DNA from: Candidatus Aalborgicola bjergmarkensis
GTDB lineage: Bacteria; Pseudomonadota; Gammaproteobacteria; Burkholderiales; Burkholderiaceae_C
DNA length: 64,000 bases
Direction: 5' to 3'
Assembly (NCBI GenBank): GCA_016708725.1
Contig: JADJFE010000008.1
Location: forward strand, 1-64,000
Shown here: positions 62,964 to 64,000 of the stretch, one piece after another
Layout of the letters: each line of letters opens with the position of its first letter
Numbering within the stretch: position 1 is the first letter of the stretch
Program-made: the position numbers and the translations under genes
Notes under the pieces: model-generated
Told to the model about the DNA's origin: nothing
What the model saw: only the letters and a program-made list of their open reading frames with translations
Database searches by the model: none

Positions 62964-63332
62964 CTACATAACCAGCTTGGCCACTGCTGCCAGTAATTGC
63001 TCGGGCTGGAAGGGTTTGACGATCCAGGCTTTGGCGCCGCCTTCGCGGCCCATCTGCTTTTTGTCGGTGGAGGATTCGGTTGTCAGCATGATGACGGGTG
63101 TGAATCGGTAAGCGGCCAGTTGCTTGACCGCTGCCAGAAATTCCAGGCCATCCATATTGGGCATGTTGACGTCGGAAATAATCAGATGGTACTTGGTGCC
63201 ATTGGCTTTTTTCAATGCATCCTGGCCGTCGCAAGCCTCCACCACCGAATAACCAGCACCTGTCAAGGCGATTTTGACGACTTGTCGCAGCGAGGCCGAA
63301 TCGTCAACGACAAGAATTGTTTTATTGGGCAT
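62964..63332 (-). CDS. CheY-like single-domain response regulator
   Basis: The 122-residue receiver domain has ILVVDDSASLRQVVKIAL (acidic pocket near residues 9-10), the phospho-acceptor in LIISDVNMPNMDG (about Asp54), the Thr/Ser switch VIMLTTESS and the conserved Lys in AWIVKPF. It is the chemotaxis CheY-type (motor-binding or sensor-kinase partner). cheB lies upstream on the same strand, so this is the end of a chemotaxis operon extending beyond the window. Confidence 0.93.
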   Translation of the reverse strand: MPNKTILVVDDSASLRQVVKIALTGAGYSVVEACDGQDALKKANGTKYHLIISDVNMPNMDGLEFLAAVKQLAAYRFTPVIMLTTESSTDKKQMGREGGAKAWIVKPFQPEQLLAAVAKLVM

Positions 63333-63371
63333 GATCTTTCTCCTGAAATAAATCGGGTTGGCAGGACTTGC

Positions 63372-64000
63372 TCACGGTCTAACGCGCGATTCCGCCGCGC
63401 GTGCGCTGCGCCCCTGCAGTATGCCGGCAGCCAGGCCATCCAGCGGCAGTACCCGGTCAACACCACCAAGCGCGACCGCCTCCTTGGGCATGCCGTAGAC
63501 GACGGAGGTGGCTTCATCCTGTGCCAGCGTGTAGGCGCCTGCATCGTGCATTTCTTTCAGGCCGCGCGCGCCGTCGTCGCCCATGCCAGTCATGATGACA
63601 CCCATGGCGTTGCGCCCGGCGAATCTGGCCACGGAGCGAAATAGCACATCCACCGATGGACAGTGGCGATTGACCGGCGGGCCGGCGCGGACTTCCACTA
63701 CGTACTGGGCACCGCTGCGGTTCAAGGTCATGTGCTGGCCGCCGGGGGCCACCAAAGCCAGGCCCGGTATGAGGCGCTGCCCGTCCCGGGCCTCTTCGAC
63801 GCGAATATTGCACAGCCCATCCAGGCGCTGTGCAAACAGTTTGGTAAAGCCGGGGGGCATGTGCTGCACGATGACGATCCCTGGGCTGACCCTGGGCAGG
63901 CTGGTCAACACGCGCTCCAGCGCTACGGTGCCCCCGGTCGAGGTGCCGATGGCGACGATACGTTCCGTGGTCTGCGCCATGGCCGTACTACTGTCCCGCA
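63372..64000 (-). CDS. cheB: Chemotaxis methylesterase CheB, catalytic domain (5' end outside window)
   Basis: CheB removes methyl groups from chemoreceptor glutamates during adaptation. The catalytic triad motifs are visible: GTSTGGT (Ser), VQHMPPGFT (His) and MTGMGDDGARG (Asp). The frame stays open past the ATG at 63980 to the window end (...RDSSTA before the Met), so the receiver domain is most likely encoded beyond 64000. A stand-alone catalytic form starting at 63980 cannot be excluded. Confidence 0.92.
   Translation of the reverse strand, partial: RDSSTAMAQTTERIVAIGTSTGGTVALERVLTSLPRVSPGIVIVQHMPPGFTKLFAQRLDGLCNIRVEEARDGQRLIPGLALVAPGGQHMTLNRSGAQYVVEVRAGPPVNRHCPSVDVLFRSVARFAGRNAMGVIMTGMGDDGARGLKEMHDAGAYTLAQDEATSVVYGMPKEAVALGGVDRVLPLDGLAAGILQGRSARAAESRVRP

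Overview
The window looks like a chromosomal segment of a betaproteobacterium of the order Burkholderiales, most likely Comamonadaceae-like. This is inferred from the gene set (NnrS, paired porins, LolCD, GlnD, AceK, GTP-type PEP carboxykinase, RdgC, Bpt/Aat) and from short Comamonadaceae-style intergenic repeats. No rRNA gene and no complete tRNA gene was recognised.

Layout. 1-10.5 kb: the 3' end of a porin gene, then a leftward heavy-metal efflux cluster (czcI, czcC, czcB, czcA and an outer-membrane protein), a dispersed mobile element, and a second porin. 10.6-16.6 kb: pgi, mobB, glgC, a glycine-zipper lipoprotein-like gene, and a sialidase-fold plus membrane protein pair. 16.9-29.3 kb: an MBL hydrolase, an LTA-synthase-like sulfatase, carbonic anhydrase, aceK, lolC, lolD and a DUF2339/DUF3999 pair. 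29.5-39.4 kb: a glycine-rich RNA-binding protein, a response-regulator/TPR protein behind a c-di-GMP riboswitch, def, an HDOD protein, glnD, map and an ABC1-type kinase. 39.5-52.5 kb: a second dispersed element, a nitroreductase, nnrS, a broken IS607 element, trpE with a chorismate mutase, a chalcone-isomerase-fold protein, bpt, aat, pckG, a phosphoesterase, an RDD protein and rdgC.

52.6-62.9 kb is a complete type I-C CRISPR-Cas locus transcribed leftward: cas3, cas5c, cas8c, cas7c, a HicB-like/HicA-like toxin-antitoxin pair, cas4, cas1, cas2, a leader, then the array. Ten regular repeats (nine spacers of 33-35 bp) lie next to the leader. The leader-distal end is disordered. One repeat there is split by a 415-bp mobile element with an 8-bp target duplication. 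Two inter-repeat intervals are far too long (105 and 493 bp), and the longer one contains the 3' end of a phage-like gene and copies of a tRNA T-arm-like sequence. The window closes with a CheY-like regulator and the CheB methylesterase domain.

The most interesting items are the toxin-antitoxin pair locked inside the cas operon by 1- to 18-nt spacings, the mobile element inside a CRISPR repeat, the phage-gene fragment in the array, the c-di-GMP-I riboswitch with a terminator in front of the receiver/TPR gene, and an IS607 tnpB that has lost its nuclease centre by internal deletion.
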